From: Bacteroidota bacterium
GTDB lineage: Bacteria; Bacteroidota; Bacteroidia; Cytophagales; Cyclobacteriaceae
Direction of reading: 5' to 3'
Length of the DNA: 15,028 nt
Assembly: GCA_023428695.1 (NCBI GenBank)
Contig: JAEYWY010000020.1
Span: 1 to 15,028, forward strand
A model generated the notes under the pieces. It was not told the origin of the DNA and ran no database searches. It saw only the letters and a program-made list of their open reading frames with translations. This document shows, one piece after another, positions 1-7,985 of this stretch. How positions within the stretch are numbered: the first letter of the stretch is position 1; each line of letters starts with the position of its first letter. Position numbers and translations under genes: made by a program.

Positions 1-127
1 AATTACAACACCTTATTCTAAACAAAAGGAATCCAGGCTACACTTACCCAACGAAGAGCAGCAAAAGCTGCTGAAATTATTTAACATCTAAAAAAAATCT
101 TGGGTGTCCCAGCGAGGAACTCAGGAA
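1..127 (+). repeat. Left arm of an exact 127-bp terminal inverted repeat
   Basis: Bases 1-127 are identical, base for base, to the reverse complement of 14902-15028. The match stops at 128 (A here, G in the other copy). The arm contains a small hairpin (AGCAGC-AAAA-GCTGCT, 57-72) and the 3' end of an open frame. An identical stretch of exactly 127 bases at both contig ends is what a de Bruijn assembler run at k=127 leaves at a branching node. The true repeat is therefore probably longer and runs off the contig, with one boundary close to base 127. A dispersed repeat such as an insertion sequence, present at both flanks in opposite orientation, would explain it. Confidence 0.95.
2..91 (+). CDS. 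3' end of an unidentified open frame inside the repeat (partial)
   Basis: The frame is open from base 2 to a TAA at 89-91 and encodes 29 residues ending in a charged, helix-like tail (NEEQQKLLKLFNI). The start lies outside the window. Because the repeat ends 36 bases past this stop codon, the frame could be the last part of a transposase in an insertion sequence whose end lies near base 127. I do not recognise the family and the fragment is too short to be sure it is coding. Confidence 0.3.
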   Translation: MTTPYSKQKESRLHLPNEEQQKLLKLFNI

Positions 128-155
128 AAAGGGCACCCATTGGATGCCCCTTTTT
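126..155 (-). terminator. Intrinsic terminator downstream of trx, possibly bidirectional
   Basis: The stem pairs GGGCA (131-135) with TGCCC (145-149). It is flanked by AAAAA (126-130) and, after one unpaired C, TTTTT (151-155). Read on the minus strand it lies about 30 bases after the thioredoxin stop codon and ends in five T residues. It would also work on the plus strand for the frame leaving the repeat. The core stem is short, so strength is moderate. Confidence 0.65.
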
Positions 156-182
156 ATGTCGGATTGAGAATAAGATTCAAAA

Positions 183-506
183 TTAAACTACTTGAGCCTG
201 AAGCTTTTGCGCCAGAACTGACTTCGGAACAGCGCCAATCTGCTTGTCGACAACCTGGCCACCTTTAAACACAAGCAGAGTGGGGATGCTGCGTACGCCA
301 AACCGGGCAGTTACGCCTGGATTCTCATCAACGTTGAGTTTTCCAATCACTGCTTTCCCTTCGTAGTCGCCGGCCAATTCTTCTACCACGGGACCAATCA
401 TTTTACAAGGGCCACACCACTCAGCCCAAAAATCAATAAGTACAGGTTTATCAGAATTGATGATCTGATCGAAGTTAGCATCGTTAATTTCAATTGCTTT
501 TCCCAT
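183..506 (-). CDS. trx: Thioredoxin
   Basis: This is a 107-residue single-domain thioredoxin, the usual length for a bacterial TrxA. Thioredoxins are cytoplasmic dithiol reductants recycled by thioredoxin reductase. They supply electrons to enzymes such as ribonucleotide reductase and PAPS reductase. The active site Trp-Cys-Gly-Pro-Cys is at residues 30-34 (both Cys, 31 and 34, present), inside the typical FWAEWCGPCK context. The cis-proline loop is Ser-Ile-Pro-Thr with Pro75. There is no signal peptide, so it is not one of the exported thioredoxin-like proteins common in this phylum. The ATG at 506 gives the standard N-terminus. It lies downstream of dnaE on the same strand, but its own promoter-like element at 546-553 suggests at least partly independent transcription. 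A terminator follows at 126-155. Confidence 0.97.
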   Translation of the reverse strand: MGKAIEINDANFDQIINSDKPVLIDFWAEWCGPCKMIGPVVEELAGDYEGKAVIGKLNVDENPGVTARFGVRSIPTLLVFKGGQVVDKQIGAVPKSVLAQKLQAQVV

Positions 507-545
507 GGAAGTAGAATTAATATGAATAGTTTAGTTATCCGAACA

Positions 546-553
546 CAAAGGTA
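546..553 (-). promoter_or_regulatory. Candidate Bacteroidota -7 element upstream of trx
   Basis: On the minus strand the sequence is TACCTTTG, a perfect match to the Bacteroidota -7 consensus TAnnTTTG, 39 bases upstream of the trx ATG. No clear TTTG box is seen 17-23 bases further upstream, so only half of the promoter is supported. Confidence 0.45.
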
Positions 554-601
554 AGGGTATTAGTTCATTTAAAGCGATAAAAACCCGTCCGCTTTTGTAC
601 C

Positions 602-3600
602 TCACAGTACCACCTCGACTTCGATCTCTCCGACCTTCTTCATCTTCTTTACCATATCGTTGATGGGGTTCACACGAAAACGCCGGGACAGCAATTCCAG
701 GTTTATGTTCTCCTGCTCATCGCGCACCTTCACAAAAAGCGGGGTGTTGCCGGTGTACTCCTGACATACGTCTTCAATACGACCGATAAAATCGCTTGTG
801 ATCTCGGCCGCGTTGACCCGCAGTTGCACACCCTTGCTTCGCTTGGTTCCGATTTCGTTTAGAAGGTCAATGTTTCGGATCTTGAACTCAATATTCTGCT
901 GGCCCCAGGTGTTCTTGATCACGGCGCCCTCGATAAAAAGGAACCAACCCATGTTCATGAAATTCCGGAACTTCAGGTAGTCTTCGCCAAACAGCGTGAA
1001 CGTATAGTTACCGTTGTAATCTTCAAGCGTGAACTTTCCGAAAGGTTTGCCGGTTTTCGTGGTCCGGTGTTCAACGGAAGAGACTATTCCACCAAGTTTC
1101 AATTCACGCCCCAGCAGCGACTCAATCTCATTTAACTGAGCACATGCCGCCGTGCAAAACGCCTCCATTTCAAACTTGAAATTGTCAAGGGGATGACCGG
1201 AAATGTAAATTCCCACGACTTCTTTTTCGAGGTTCAGTTTTTCGATCTCCGTAAACGGCTCAACGAACTCGATACGCGGCTTCGGCATCGCCATACCCGT
1301 CGGACCACCGAAAAGACTTGCCTGCGAACTTTGTTCTTCCTGTATCGTCTTGGCGGCGTAACGGATCGCTTTTTCAATCAGGCTCACGTCGCCTTCACGG
1401 GCATAAATGTATTGCCTCCTGTGAATACCCTCGAAGCAATCAAACGCACCTGAGAGGGCGAGGCATTCATATGTCTTCTTATTAACCGAGCGTTGCGTCA
1501 GTCGTTTGGCGAATTCAAAAATGTCTTCAAAGTTGCCGCGGCTGTCGCGTTCCTCGATGATTGCTGCCACTGCTGATTCACCCGCACCTTTGATAGCACC
1601 AAGTCCAAAACGAATCTCGCCGGCCTTGTTTACCTCAAAGTAAACTCCCGATTCGTTGACGTGCGGTCCCAGTACGCGGATGCCCAGGCTTCGGCACTCT
1701 TCAATAAAGAATGTAACGTTCTCAAGGTTGCTCTGCGAATGCGTGAGTACCGCTGCCATGTATTCCGCCGGATAGTTGGCTTTCAGATACGCGGTATGGT
1801 AGGCCACCAGGGAATAGCAGGTAGAGTGCGATTTGTTAAATGCATACTGTGCGAAGGCTTCCCAGTCGGTCCAGATCTTCTCGCAGATTTCGCGGCCGTG
1901 ACCACGTTCGGCGCAACCGGCGATGAACTTGTCCTTCATCTTATCAAGAACCGCCTTCTGTTTTTTACCCATCGCTTTACGCAAGACGTCAGCATCACCT
2001 TTGCTGAATCCGGCAAGCTTCTGCGACAGCAACATAACCTGCTCCTGGTAGACCGTGATACCATACGTCTCCGCCAGGAATTCTTCCATCTCGGGAAGGT
2101 CATATTTGATCGGTTCGCGTCCGTGCTTCCGGTTAATGAAAGCCGGAATATATTCCATCGGACCCGGACGGTACAATGCGTTCATCGCGATCAGATCCTC
2201 AAACTTGTCGGGTTTGAGCTGACGCAGATACTTCTGCATACCGGGACTTTCGAACTGAAATGTTCCGGTTGTCTCGCCGCGTTGGAAGAGTTGGTAAGTG
2301 GCTACGTCGTCGAGCGGAATGTCGTCGACAACGATCGTGATGCCGCGACTCTTTTTGATATTGCGTATAGCCGTATTGATGATCGAAAGCGTAGTCAGCC
2401 CGAGAAAGTCCATCTTGAGCATCCCCGCGCTTTCAACAACACTGTTGTCAAACTGGGTTACGAGCATGTCCGAATCCTTCGCCGTGGAAACGGGGACGAA
2501 TTTTGTAAGATCGTCGGGAGTGATGATCACACCACATGCGTGTGTACCTGTACTGCGAACAGATCCTTCCAGAATCACAGCTTGCTGCAGTACCTGTGCT
2601 TTCAGGTCGTTTCCTTTTTTTATTTCAGCCAGCTCCCTTACGTCTTCGAAAGCGCCATTAAGTGTGGTGCCGGGTTTTTCCGGGATCATTTTCGCAAGCG
2701 TATTGGCTTCCGCCAGAGGCAATTCCATCACGCGTGCACAATCACGTATCGACGACTTTGCAGCCATCGTACCATACGTGATAATTTGAGCGACTTGGGT
2801 TTTGCCATACTTCTCAATCACATAACGCAGTACACTGTCCCGCCCTTCATCATCAAAGTCGATATCAATATCGGGAAGTGAAACGCGGTCCGGATTAAGG
2901 AAACGCTCAAACAGCAAATCGTATTTGATGGGATCGACATTTGTGATTCCGATGCAGTACGCGACCGCGGACCCGGCCGCAGACCCCCGTCCCGGTCCGA
3001 CGGATACTCCCATCTCGCGTGCCTTCGAGGTGAAGTCCTGAACGATAAGGAAGTACCCGGGGTACCCCGTCTTGCGAATGGTTTCGAGTTCAAAGTCGAG
3101 GCGTTCGCGAATGGGCTCGGTGATCTCACCATATTTCTTTTTCGCACCTTCAAAGGTGAGGTGGCGCAGATATTCATCTTCGCTGCCAAACGATTCGGGT
3201 ATATCGAATTTTGGCAGCAGGACTTTCCGTTCAAGCGTGTACCCTTCAACTTTGTCGAGGATCTCACTTATCGTTTCAATCGACTCCGGCAAATCCCGGA
3301 AAATCGATTTCATTTCTTCCTGGGTTTTGAAATAAAATTCATTGTTCGGAAGGCCGTAACGATGGCCCCGCCCATGGCCTATAGGTGTTGACTGAAATTC
3401 GCCTTCCTTTATACAAAGGAGTACGTCGTGTGCATTTGCTTCTTCCTTGCTCAGGTAGAACGATTCATTTGCAGCGAAATACTTTACCCCATATTTCGCG
3501 GCAAACCGAAGTAACGTTTCGTTAACGTGGTCCTCTTCCGAGATACCGTGTCGGTTGAGTTCAATATAGAAGTCGTCGCCAAACTGTTGGTGCCACCAGC

Positions 3601-4792
3601 AGAATGCGTCTTCTGCCTGCTTTTCACCGACGTGGAGGATCAGCCAGGGTACTTCACTATTGAGACTGCCCGTCGTTGCAATGAGATCTTTTTTGTATTC
3701 AACGACAAGATCCTTGTCAATCCGCGGATAGATGCCGTACAATCCTTCGACAAATCCATACGAACTCAGCTTCGCAAGATTGAGATAGCCGTCTTTGTTC
3801 TTGGCGAGGAGAACCTGATGGTATCTCTTATCAGGATTGTCTTTCGTGAACTTGAGTTTCTTGCGTTCTTCAGCAATAAAAAATTCACATCCGACTATGG
3901 GTTTTATTTCATGATTTTGAGCTTCGCGGACGAACTTGAATGCACCGTAAAGATTTCCGAGATCAGTTAGCGCTACGGCGGGCATATTCAACGCTTTTGC
4001 CCGGGCAACCATTGACTTGATGTCAGGTGTTGCCTGGAGTACCGAAAACTGCGAATGTGAATGCAGATGAACAAACGGTTTGTCGGACAGGATTTGTTCT
4101 GATTCCGTTAGCGAATAACCGGCTTCTTTTTTCTTTTCGCGTTTGGCAAAGTTCGCGACATCCAGGTTCGGTTCTTCGTATTCGATTTCCGTTGGCGGTG
4201 TGTCGTCGAAGGGTGTGATGACCCGTTTGGTAACAAGAGCGAAGTAGCATTTCGCCGTCGCGGCCACGTCATACGACGCGTCGTGTGCGTCGCCGAATCC
4301 GGTGCCAAAAAGCTTTTCGTGCAACTCAACGAGCCGTGGCATTTTTAGTCGCCCACCGATCCCACCTGACATGTTACAAAATTCGGTGGAGGCGATTCCG
4401 GTGTCTATTCTCGCAAGATTGATAAACTGTTCAGGGGCAAAATTCTTTCGGATAAACTCCGCGCCGATAATGTTGATGTCAAACTCGATGTTATGGCCGA
4501 CAAGCAACGAGGTCTTAGATAGATCCTGAAGGAAAAAGCCGAGCACTTCAGTCAGATCAATACCTTCTTCAGCGGCGCGCTTGGTTGAAATTCCGTGGAT
4601 TTGTTCTGCCTTATAGGGAATGTCAAATCCATCAGGCCGTACGATGAAGTTTTGACGGGACAGAAGTTTACCGGTTTTGTCGTGCAGCTGCCACGCGAGT
4701 TGTACGAGTCGCGGCCAGTTGTCGAGGTCTGTTATGGGCGCAGTCTTATTGTGCGGAACACCGGTGGTTTCCGTATCGAAGATCAGATACAT
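602..4792 (-). CDS. dnaE: DNA polymerase III alpha subunit with fused N-terminal DEDDh proofreading exonuclease
   Basis: This 1396-residue protein is the catalytic subunit of the replicative polymerase. Residues 1-185 form a DnaQ-like 3'-5' exonuclease with the DEDDh set: Asp6 and Glu8 (FDTETTG), Asp105 (NIEFD), His170 and Asp175 (DAHDASYD). Residues 240-510 are the PHP domain, in which several metal-ligand positions are altered (Leu278, Glu443, Phe445). The polymerase core follows, with GPGRGSAAGS at 599-608, catalytic Asp641 and Asp643 in PDIDIDF, and Asp795 in KMDFLGL. Helix-hairpin-helix segments lie near 1068-1100. A clamp-binding motif Gln-Ala-Ser-Leu-Phe is at 1157-1161 and an OB fold at about 1232-1312. 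The C-terminal part resembles the tau-binding region. From memory, exonuclease-DnaE fusions occur in other Bacteroidota, so proofreading is probably built into the subunit. The ATG at 4792 starts directly with the exonuclease strand MYLIFDTETTG. Confidence 0.97.
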   Translation of the reverse strand: MYLIFDTETTGVPHNKTAPITDLDNWPRLVQLAWQLHDKTGKLLSRQNFIVRPDGFDIPYKAEQIHGISTKRAAEEGIDLTEVLGFFLQDLSKTSLLVGHNIEFDINIIGAEFIRKNFAPEQFINLARIDTGIASTEFCNMSGGIGGRLKMPRLVELHEKLFGTGFGDAHDASYDVAATAKCYFALVTKRVITPFDDTPPTEIEYEEPNLDVANFAKREKKKEAGYSLTESEQILSDKPFVHLHSHSQFSVLQATPDIKSMVARAKALNMPAVALTDLGNLYGAFKFVREAQNHEIKPIVGCEFFIAEERKKLKFTKDNPDKRYHQVLLAKNKDGYLNLAKLSSYGFVEGLYGIYPRIDKDLVVEYKKDLIATTGSLNSEVPWLILHVGEKQAEDAFCWWHQQFGDDFYIELNRHGISEEDHVNETLLRFAAKYGVKYFAANESFYLSKEEANAHDVLLCIKEGEFQSTPIGHGRGHRYGLPNNEFYFKTQEEMKSIFRDLPESIETISEILDKVEGYTLERKVLLPKFDIPESFGSEDEYLRHLTFEGAKKKYGEITEPIRERLDFELETIRKTGYPGYFLIVQDFTSKAREMGVSVGPGRGSAAGSAVAYCIGITNVDPIKYDLLFERFLNPDRVSLPDIDIDFDDEGRDSVLRYVIEKYGKTQVAQIITYGTMAAKSSIRDCARVMELPLAEANTLAKMIPEKPGTTLNGAFEDVRELAEIKKGNDLKAQVLQQAVILEGSVRSTGTHACGVIITPDDLTKFVPVSTAKDSDMLVTQFDNSVVESAGMLKMDFLGLTTLSIINTAIRNIKKSRGITIVVDDIPLDDVATYQLFQRGETTGTFQFESPGMQKYLRQLKPDKFEDLIAMNALYRPGPMEYIPAFINRKHGREPIKYDLPEMEEFLAETYGITVYQEQVMLLSQKLAGFSKGDADVLRKAMGKKQKAVLDKMKDKFIAGCAERGHGREICEKIWTDWEAFAQYAFNKSHSTCYSLVAYHTAYLKANYPAEYMAAVLTHSQSNLENVTFFIEECRSLGIRVLGPHVNESGVYFEVNKAGEIRFGLGAIKGAGESAVAAIIEERDSRGNFEDIFEFAKRLTQRSVNKKTYECLALSGAFDCFEGIHRRQYIYAREGDVSLIEKAIRYAAKTIQEEQSSQASLFGGPTGMAMPKPRIEFVEPFTEIEKLNLEKEVVGIYISGHPLDNFKFEMEAFCTAACAQLNEIESLLGRELKLGGIVSSVEHRTTKTGKPFGKFTLEDYNGNYTFTLFGEDYLKFRNFMNMGWFLFIEGAVIKNTWGQQNIEFKIRNIDLLNEIGTKRSKGVQLRVNAAEITSDFIGRIEDVCQEYTGNTPLFVKVRDEQENINLELLSRRFRVNPINDMVKKMKKVGEIEVEVVL

Positions 4793-5082
4793 TTTTCGTA
4801 GTGGTTGAGTTTCAAATGTAACGTTTAGGCAGGGAAATCAAATTCCAATTTTCCTGCTTTTATGCGATTATAATCCATGCCGCTGACATCCAGTGACAAT
4901 GCTGTAATCGCTTTAAGAAGCAGCCCCAATCCATTCCTATTTTGATCCAATTTGGGAATGAGTTTCATTTTTGAAACCCACCTATGGAAATAATCCGATT
5001 CGTTAGGGGCCAAGTCATTGATTATCAAGGTTGGGAAAAACCGGTGCGATTGTTGGCATACTAACCGCAATTAGAGCGTGTT
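4793..5082. other. Intergenic region between dnaE and the 35-codon membrane ORF
   Basis: These 290 bases separate the minus-strand trx/dnaE block from the plus-strand genes. They hold the dnaE promoter. An 81-codon minus-strand frame (4825-5070) is also open here, but it begins with TTG, has no recognised domain, and its end overlaps the dnaE promoter. I do not call it a gene. Two small palindromes are visible: GTTTCA-TTTT-TGAAAC (4962-4977) and TTGAT-T-ATCAA (5018-5028). Either could be an operator, but nothing ties them to a regulator. Confidence 0.5.
4813..4842 (-). promoter_or_regulatory. Candidate promoter of dnaE
   Basis: On the minus strand the sequence reads TTTG (4839-4842), an 18-base spacer, then TACATTTG (4813-4820). 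This fits both boxes of the Bacteroidota sigma-ABfr consensus (TTTG, 17-23 nt, TAnnTTTG) with no mismatch. The -7 box ends 20 bases before the dnaE ATG, giving a short leader. Confidence 0.7.
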
Positions 5083-5190
5083 ATGAAAGGTCTATTCAGA
5101 AATATTACCAACTTCATCCGCAGGGAATGGTTCCTGCTGTTGACCGCGGCTGTGATCGCCCTGATCATTTACATCTTTGAACGCGTCTGA
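5083..5190 (+). CDS. 35-residue single-pass membrane miniprotein
   Basis: This short frame begins at ATG 5083 and ends at TGA 5188-5190. The protein has a basic, amphipathic start (MKGLFRNITNFIRREW), then one strongly hydrophobic segment (about residues 16-31, FLLLTAAVIALIIYIF), then a short charged tail (ERV). Positive charge before the helix predicts the N-terminus in the cytoplasm. No Shine-Dalgarno sequence is evident, which is normal in Bacteroidota. It lies 154 bases upstream of sdhC on the same strand with no clear terminator between. It could be a small accessory membrane protein or unrelated to the sdh operon. The function is unknown and the call rests on the very regular membrane-protein pattern in an otherwise empty stretch. 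Confidence 0.5.
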   Translation: MKGLFRNITNFIRREWFLLLTAAVIALIIYIFERV

Positions 5191-5291
5191 CCTGTCTTTC
5201 CTCTTATTCTTTCACTGATCGATCCCTTCTGCATTCAGGATTCTAATCGCCTGATACAACCTATTTAGAATACGTATAAAGTATCATTGTC

Positions 5292-5323
5292 TTTGGCGGA
5301 TTTGCCGTTGAGAACTATTTTTC
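5292..5323 (+). promoter_or_regulatory. Candidate promoter of the sdhCAB operon
   Basis: TTTG (5292-5295), a 20-base spacer, then TATTTTTC (5316-5323) matches the Bacteroidota consensus with one mismatch in the -7 box (C for the final G). It ends 21 bases before the sdhC ATG. A second weaker -7-like sequence, TATCATTG, is at 5282-5289. Confidence 0.4.
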
Positions 5324-5344
5324 GCAAAAATTTCTACAGCGAAT

Positions 5345-6028
5345 ATGACGTGGTTCATCAACTTTCTGACGAGTAGTATCGGCAGAAAACTGCTAATGGC
5401 CCTGACGGGGCTGTTCCTTATTGTCTTCCTGGTTGTTCATGTGGCGGGAAACCTTCAACTCCTCAAGTCAGATGGCGGAAGAGCCTTCAACGAATACTCC
5501 CAGTTCATGACGAGCAACACGCTCATAAAGATTATCGGAATTGTTAACTACACATTCATTCTTTTGCACGTGTTCGTATCGGTCTGGCTCACGCGTCAGA
5601 ATAGTACTGCCCGCGGCGGTGAAGGTTATGCGGTGAGCAAGAACTCGTCGCACTGGACTTCCCGCAACATGGGAATACTGGGTACGCTTATTCTACTGTT
5701 CCTGATCTTCCACTTGAAAGGATTCTGGTATGAGATGCATTTTGGTGGTATCGACTCGGTCACTTACGATGATAAACCTGTGAAAGACCTTTACAGTGTC
5801 GTGCAAGCTGCTTACAGCCAATGGTGGTACGTCGCAATCTACCTCGTGGGGATGGCCGTGCTGGCGTTTCACCTGTGGCATGGCTTCAGCAGCGCGTTCC
5901 AGACTCTGGGCTTAAATCATCCCAAGTACAATCCTGTTATTAAATTTGTCGGTAAGGCGTTCGCGATCATCGTTCCTCTTCTGTTCGCCATCATACCGGT
6001 GTTTATGTTTTTGAACATTACTATTTAA
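5345..6028 (+). CDS. sdhC: Succinate dehydrogenase/fumarate reductase cytochrome b subunit (type B, five-helix)
   Basis: This 227-residue membrane anchor resembles the b558-type cytochrome subunit of Bacteroidota succinate:quinone oxidoreductases. Five hydrophobic helices can be seen at about residues 14-36, 58-82, 108-128, 160-182 and 202-224. Histidines that could ligate two haems b lie in or near the helices (His32, His75, His123, His176, His179). The subunit would pass electrons from the iron-sulfur protein to menaquinone. A single fused anchor and the gene order C-A-B mark the type B (Wolinella-like) enzyme rather than the two-anchor type of E. coli. The sdhA start codon follows 16 bases after the stop, so the genes are co-transcribed. 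The ATG at 5345 is just before the conserved GRKLLMALTG segment. Confidence 0.95.
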   Translation: MTWFINFLTSSIGRKLLMALTGLFLIVFLVVHVAGNLQLLKSDGGRAFNEYSQFMTSNTLIKIIGIVNYTFILLHVFVSVWLTRQNSTARGGEGYAVSKNSSHWTSRNMGILGTLILLFLIFHLKGFWYEMHFGGIDSVTYDDKPVKDLYSVVQAAYSQWWYVAIYLVGMAVLAFHLWHGFSSAFQTLGLNHPKYNPVIKFVGKAFAIIVPLLFAIIPVFMFLNITI

Positions 6029-6044
6029 TCCAGTTCGCAACTTT

Positions 6045-7964
6045 ATGATATTAGATTCAAAAATTCCCGACGGCCCGCTGGCCGAGAAATGGACGAAACA
6101 TAAGTTCAATCTCCGCCTTGTCAACCCTGCCAATAAGCGCAAGTATGACATTATCGTAGTGGGTACCGGTCTTGCCGGCGCATCTGCCGCTGCTTCCCTC
6201 GGCGAACTGGGTTATAATGTAAAAGCATTTTGTTTCCAGGATAGCCCGCGCCGCGCTCACAGTATTGCAGCGCAGGGTGGTATCAACGCTGCAAAGAATT
6301 ATCAAAACGACGGCGACAGTATTTTCCGCTTGTTTTACGATACGATCAAAGGTGGCGACTACCGCGCACGCGAAGGAAACGTCTACCGCCTTGCGGAAGT
6401 CAGCGTGAACATCATCGACCAATGCGTAGCCCAGGGCGTACCGTTTGCGCGCGAATACGGCGGATTGCTCGATAACCGCTCATTCGGCGGTGCGCAGGTA
6501 TCACGGACGTTCTATGCGCGCGGTCAGACTGGTCAGCAGTTGTTGCTTGGCGCATACAGCGCACTCAACCGCCAGATCGCGAAAGGCAAAGTGAAGATGT
6601 ACAATCGTACCGAATTGCTCGACGTCGTTCTTGTCGATGGCAAGGCACGGGGAATCATTACACGAGACCTGGTGACCGGCAAGTTGGAATCGCACAGCGC
6701 TCACGCCGTGCTGCTGTGTACCGGCGGATACGGAAACCTATTCTTCCTTTCAACGAATGCGAAGGGCTCCAACGCTACCGCTGCGTGGCGTGCTCACAAG
6801 AAAGGCGCTCTTTTTGGCAATCCTTGTTTTACGCAGATTCACCCTACTTGTATACCGGTGTCGGGAACGCACCAGTCAAAACTTACGCTGATGTCGGAGT
6901 CGCTTCGGAACGATGGCCGGGTGTGGGTGCCCAAGAAAGCCATCCCGGGACTGAAGGCGGCTGATGCAGCAAAGATTCCCGAATCAGAACGCGACTACTT
7001 CCTCGAAAGAAAATATCCTTCCTTTGGAAACCTCGTACCTCGTGACGTCGCTTCACGCAACGCCAAGTATATCTGCGACGAAGGCAGAGGTGTAGGTTCA
7101 GGCCTCGCTGTATTCCTCGATTTTGCCGATGCAATAAAGCGCGATGGTGAAAACGTGGTCCGGGCGAAGTATGGAAACCTGTTTGATATGTACCAGCAAA
7201 TCACGGGTGACAACCCGTACCAGGTCCCAATGCAAATTTACCCGGCGGTTCACTATACCATGGGTGGACTTTGGGTTGATTACAACCTCATGACTACTGT
7301 TCCGGGCCTTTATGCGCTCGGCGAAGCTAACTTCTCAGATCACGGAGCAAACCGACTCGGTGCGAGTGCCCTCATGCAGGGACTTGCCGACGGATACTTT
7401 GTGATTCCGTATACCATCGGGGACTACCTCGCGGGATTACCGTACGACAAAATCAGCACTGATCGTCCCGAATTCAAGGAAGCCATGGACAATGTCAGCG
7501 CTCAGATCAATAACCTGTTGTCGATCAAAGGAAAGAAAACGGTTGACGAGTTTCATCGCGAACTTGGTTTGATCATGTGGGACTACTGCGGTATGTCCAG
7601 AAACGATCAGGGTCTTAGGGTAGCAAAAGAGAAAATCCGGGCACTTCGTGACGAGTACTGGAAGAACGTGAACGTCTGCGGCGGCGCAGGTGAACTGAAC
7701 CAGGAACTCGAGAAAGCTATGCGCGTTGCCGACTTTATGGAACTTGGCGAACTTATGGTCGACGATGCACTTCACAGATCAGAATCATGTGGCGGCCACT
7801 TCAGAGAAGAATCTCAGACACCTGACGGCGAAGCACAGCGCAAGGACGACGAATTTGCATACGTGGCAGCCTGGGAGTACAAAGGCGCTAACCAGGCCGA
7901 GGCTCTGCATAAGGAAGAACTTCGCTTCGAAAATGTAAAGCTGACCCAAAGAAGTTACAAATAG
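6045..7964 (+). CDS. sdhA: Succinate dehydrogenase/fumarate reductase flavoprotein subunit
   Basis: This 639-residue catalytic subunit interconverts succinate and fumarate and carries covalently bound FAD. The dinucleotide fold is near the N-terminus (VVGTGLAGASAA, Gly40, Gly42, Gly45). His72 in RAHSIAAQGG is the expected covalent flavin attachment site. Substrate-site residues of the family are present: His266 (QIHPT), Arg333 (VPRDVASR), His403 (AVHYTMGG) and Arg437 (GANRLGA). The capping domain lies about 260-400 and a helical C-terminal domain follows from about 480. Length fits the long Bacteroidota/epsilonproteobacterial type. It sits between the anchor and iron-sulfur genes in a tight operon. 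No signal peptide is visible, so the head faces the cytoplasm. Confidence 0.97.
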   Translation: MILDSKIPDGPLAEKWTKHKFNLRLVNPANKRKYDIIVVGTGLAGASAAASLGELGYNVKAFCFQDSPRRAHSIAAQGGINAAKNYQNDGDSIFRLFYDTIKGGDYRAREGNVYRLAEVSVNIIDQCVAQGVPFAREYGGLLDNRSFGGAQVSRTFYARGQTGQQLLLGAYSALNRQIAKGKVKMYNRTELLDVVLVDGKARGIITRDLVTGKLESHSAHAVLLCTGGYGNLFFLSTNAKGSNATAAWRAHKKGALFGNPCFTQIHPTCIPVSGTHQSKLTLMSESLRNDGRVWVPKKAIPGLKAADAAKIPESERDYFLERKYPSFGNLVPRDVASRNAKYICDEGRGVGSGLAVFLDFADAIKRDGENVVRAKYGNLFDMYQQITGDNPYQVPMQIYPAVHYTMGGLWVDYNLMTTVPGLYALGEANFSDHGANRLGASALMQGLADGYFVIPYTIGDYLAGLPYDKISTDRPEFKEAMDNVSAQINNLLSIKGKKTVDEFHRELGLIMWDYCGMSRNDQGLRVAKEKIRALRDEYWKNVNVCGGAGELNQELEKAMRVADFMELGELMVDDALHRSESCGGHFREESQTPDGEAQRKDDEFAYVAAWEYKGANQAEALHKEELRFENVKLTQRSYK

Positions 7965-7985
7965 ACTTAACAGTATAATTTCGAT

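Noticed and set aside
565..597. Possible terminator between dnaE and trx (AAAGCG...CGCTTT)
   Set aside because: The six-base stem has a long loop and no T-run after it on the minus strand, so it was not called as the dnaE terminator.
1661..2881. 406-codon plus-strand open frame
   Set aside because: It lies wholly inside dnaE on the opposite strand. The dnaE frame carries all the catalytic motifs across this interval, so this is an antisense shadow.
4825..5070. 81-codon minus-strand frame upstream of dnaE
   Set aside because: It begins with TTG, has no recognised motif, and its 3' end runs through the -33 box of the well-matched dnaE promoter. A real gene cannot be excluded, but nothing supports one.
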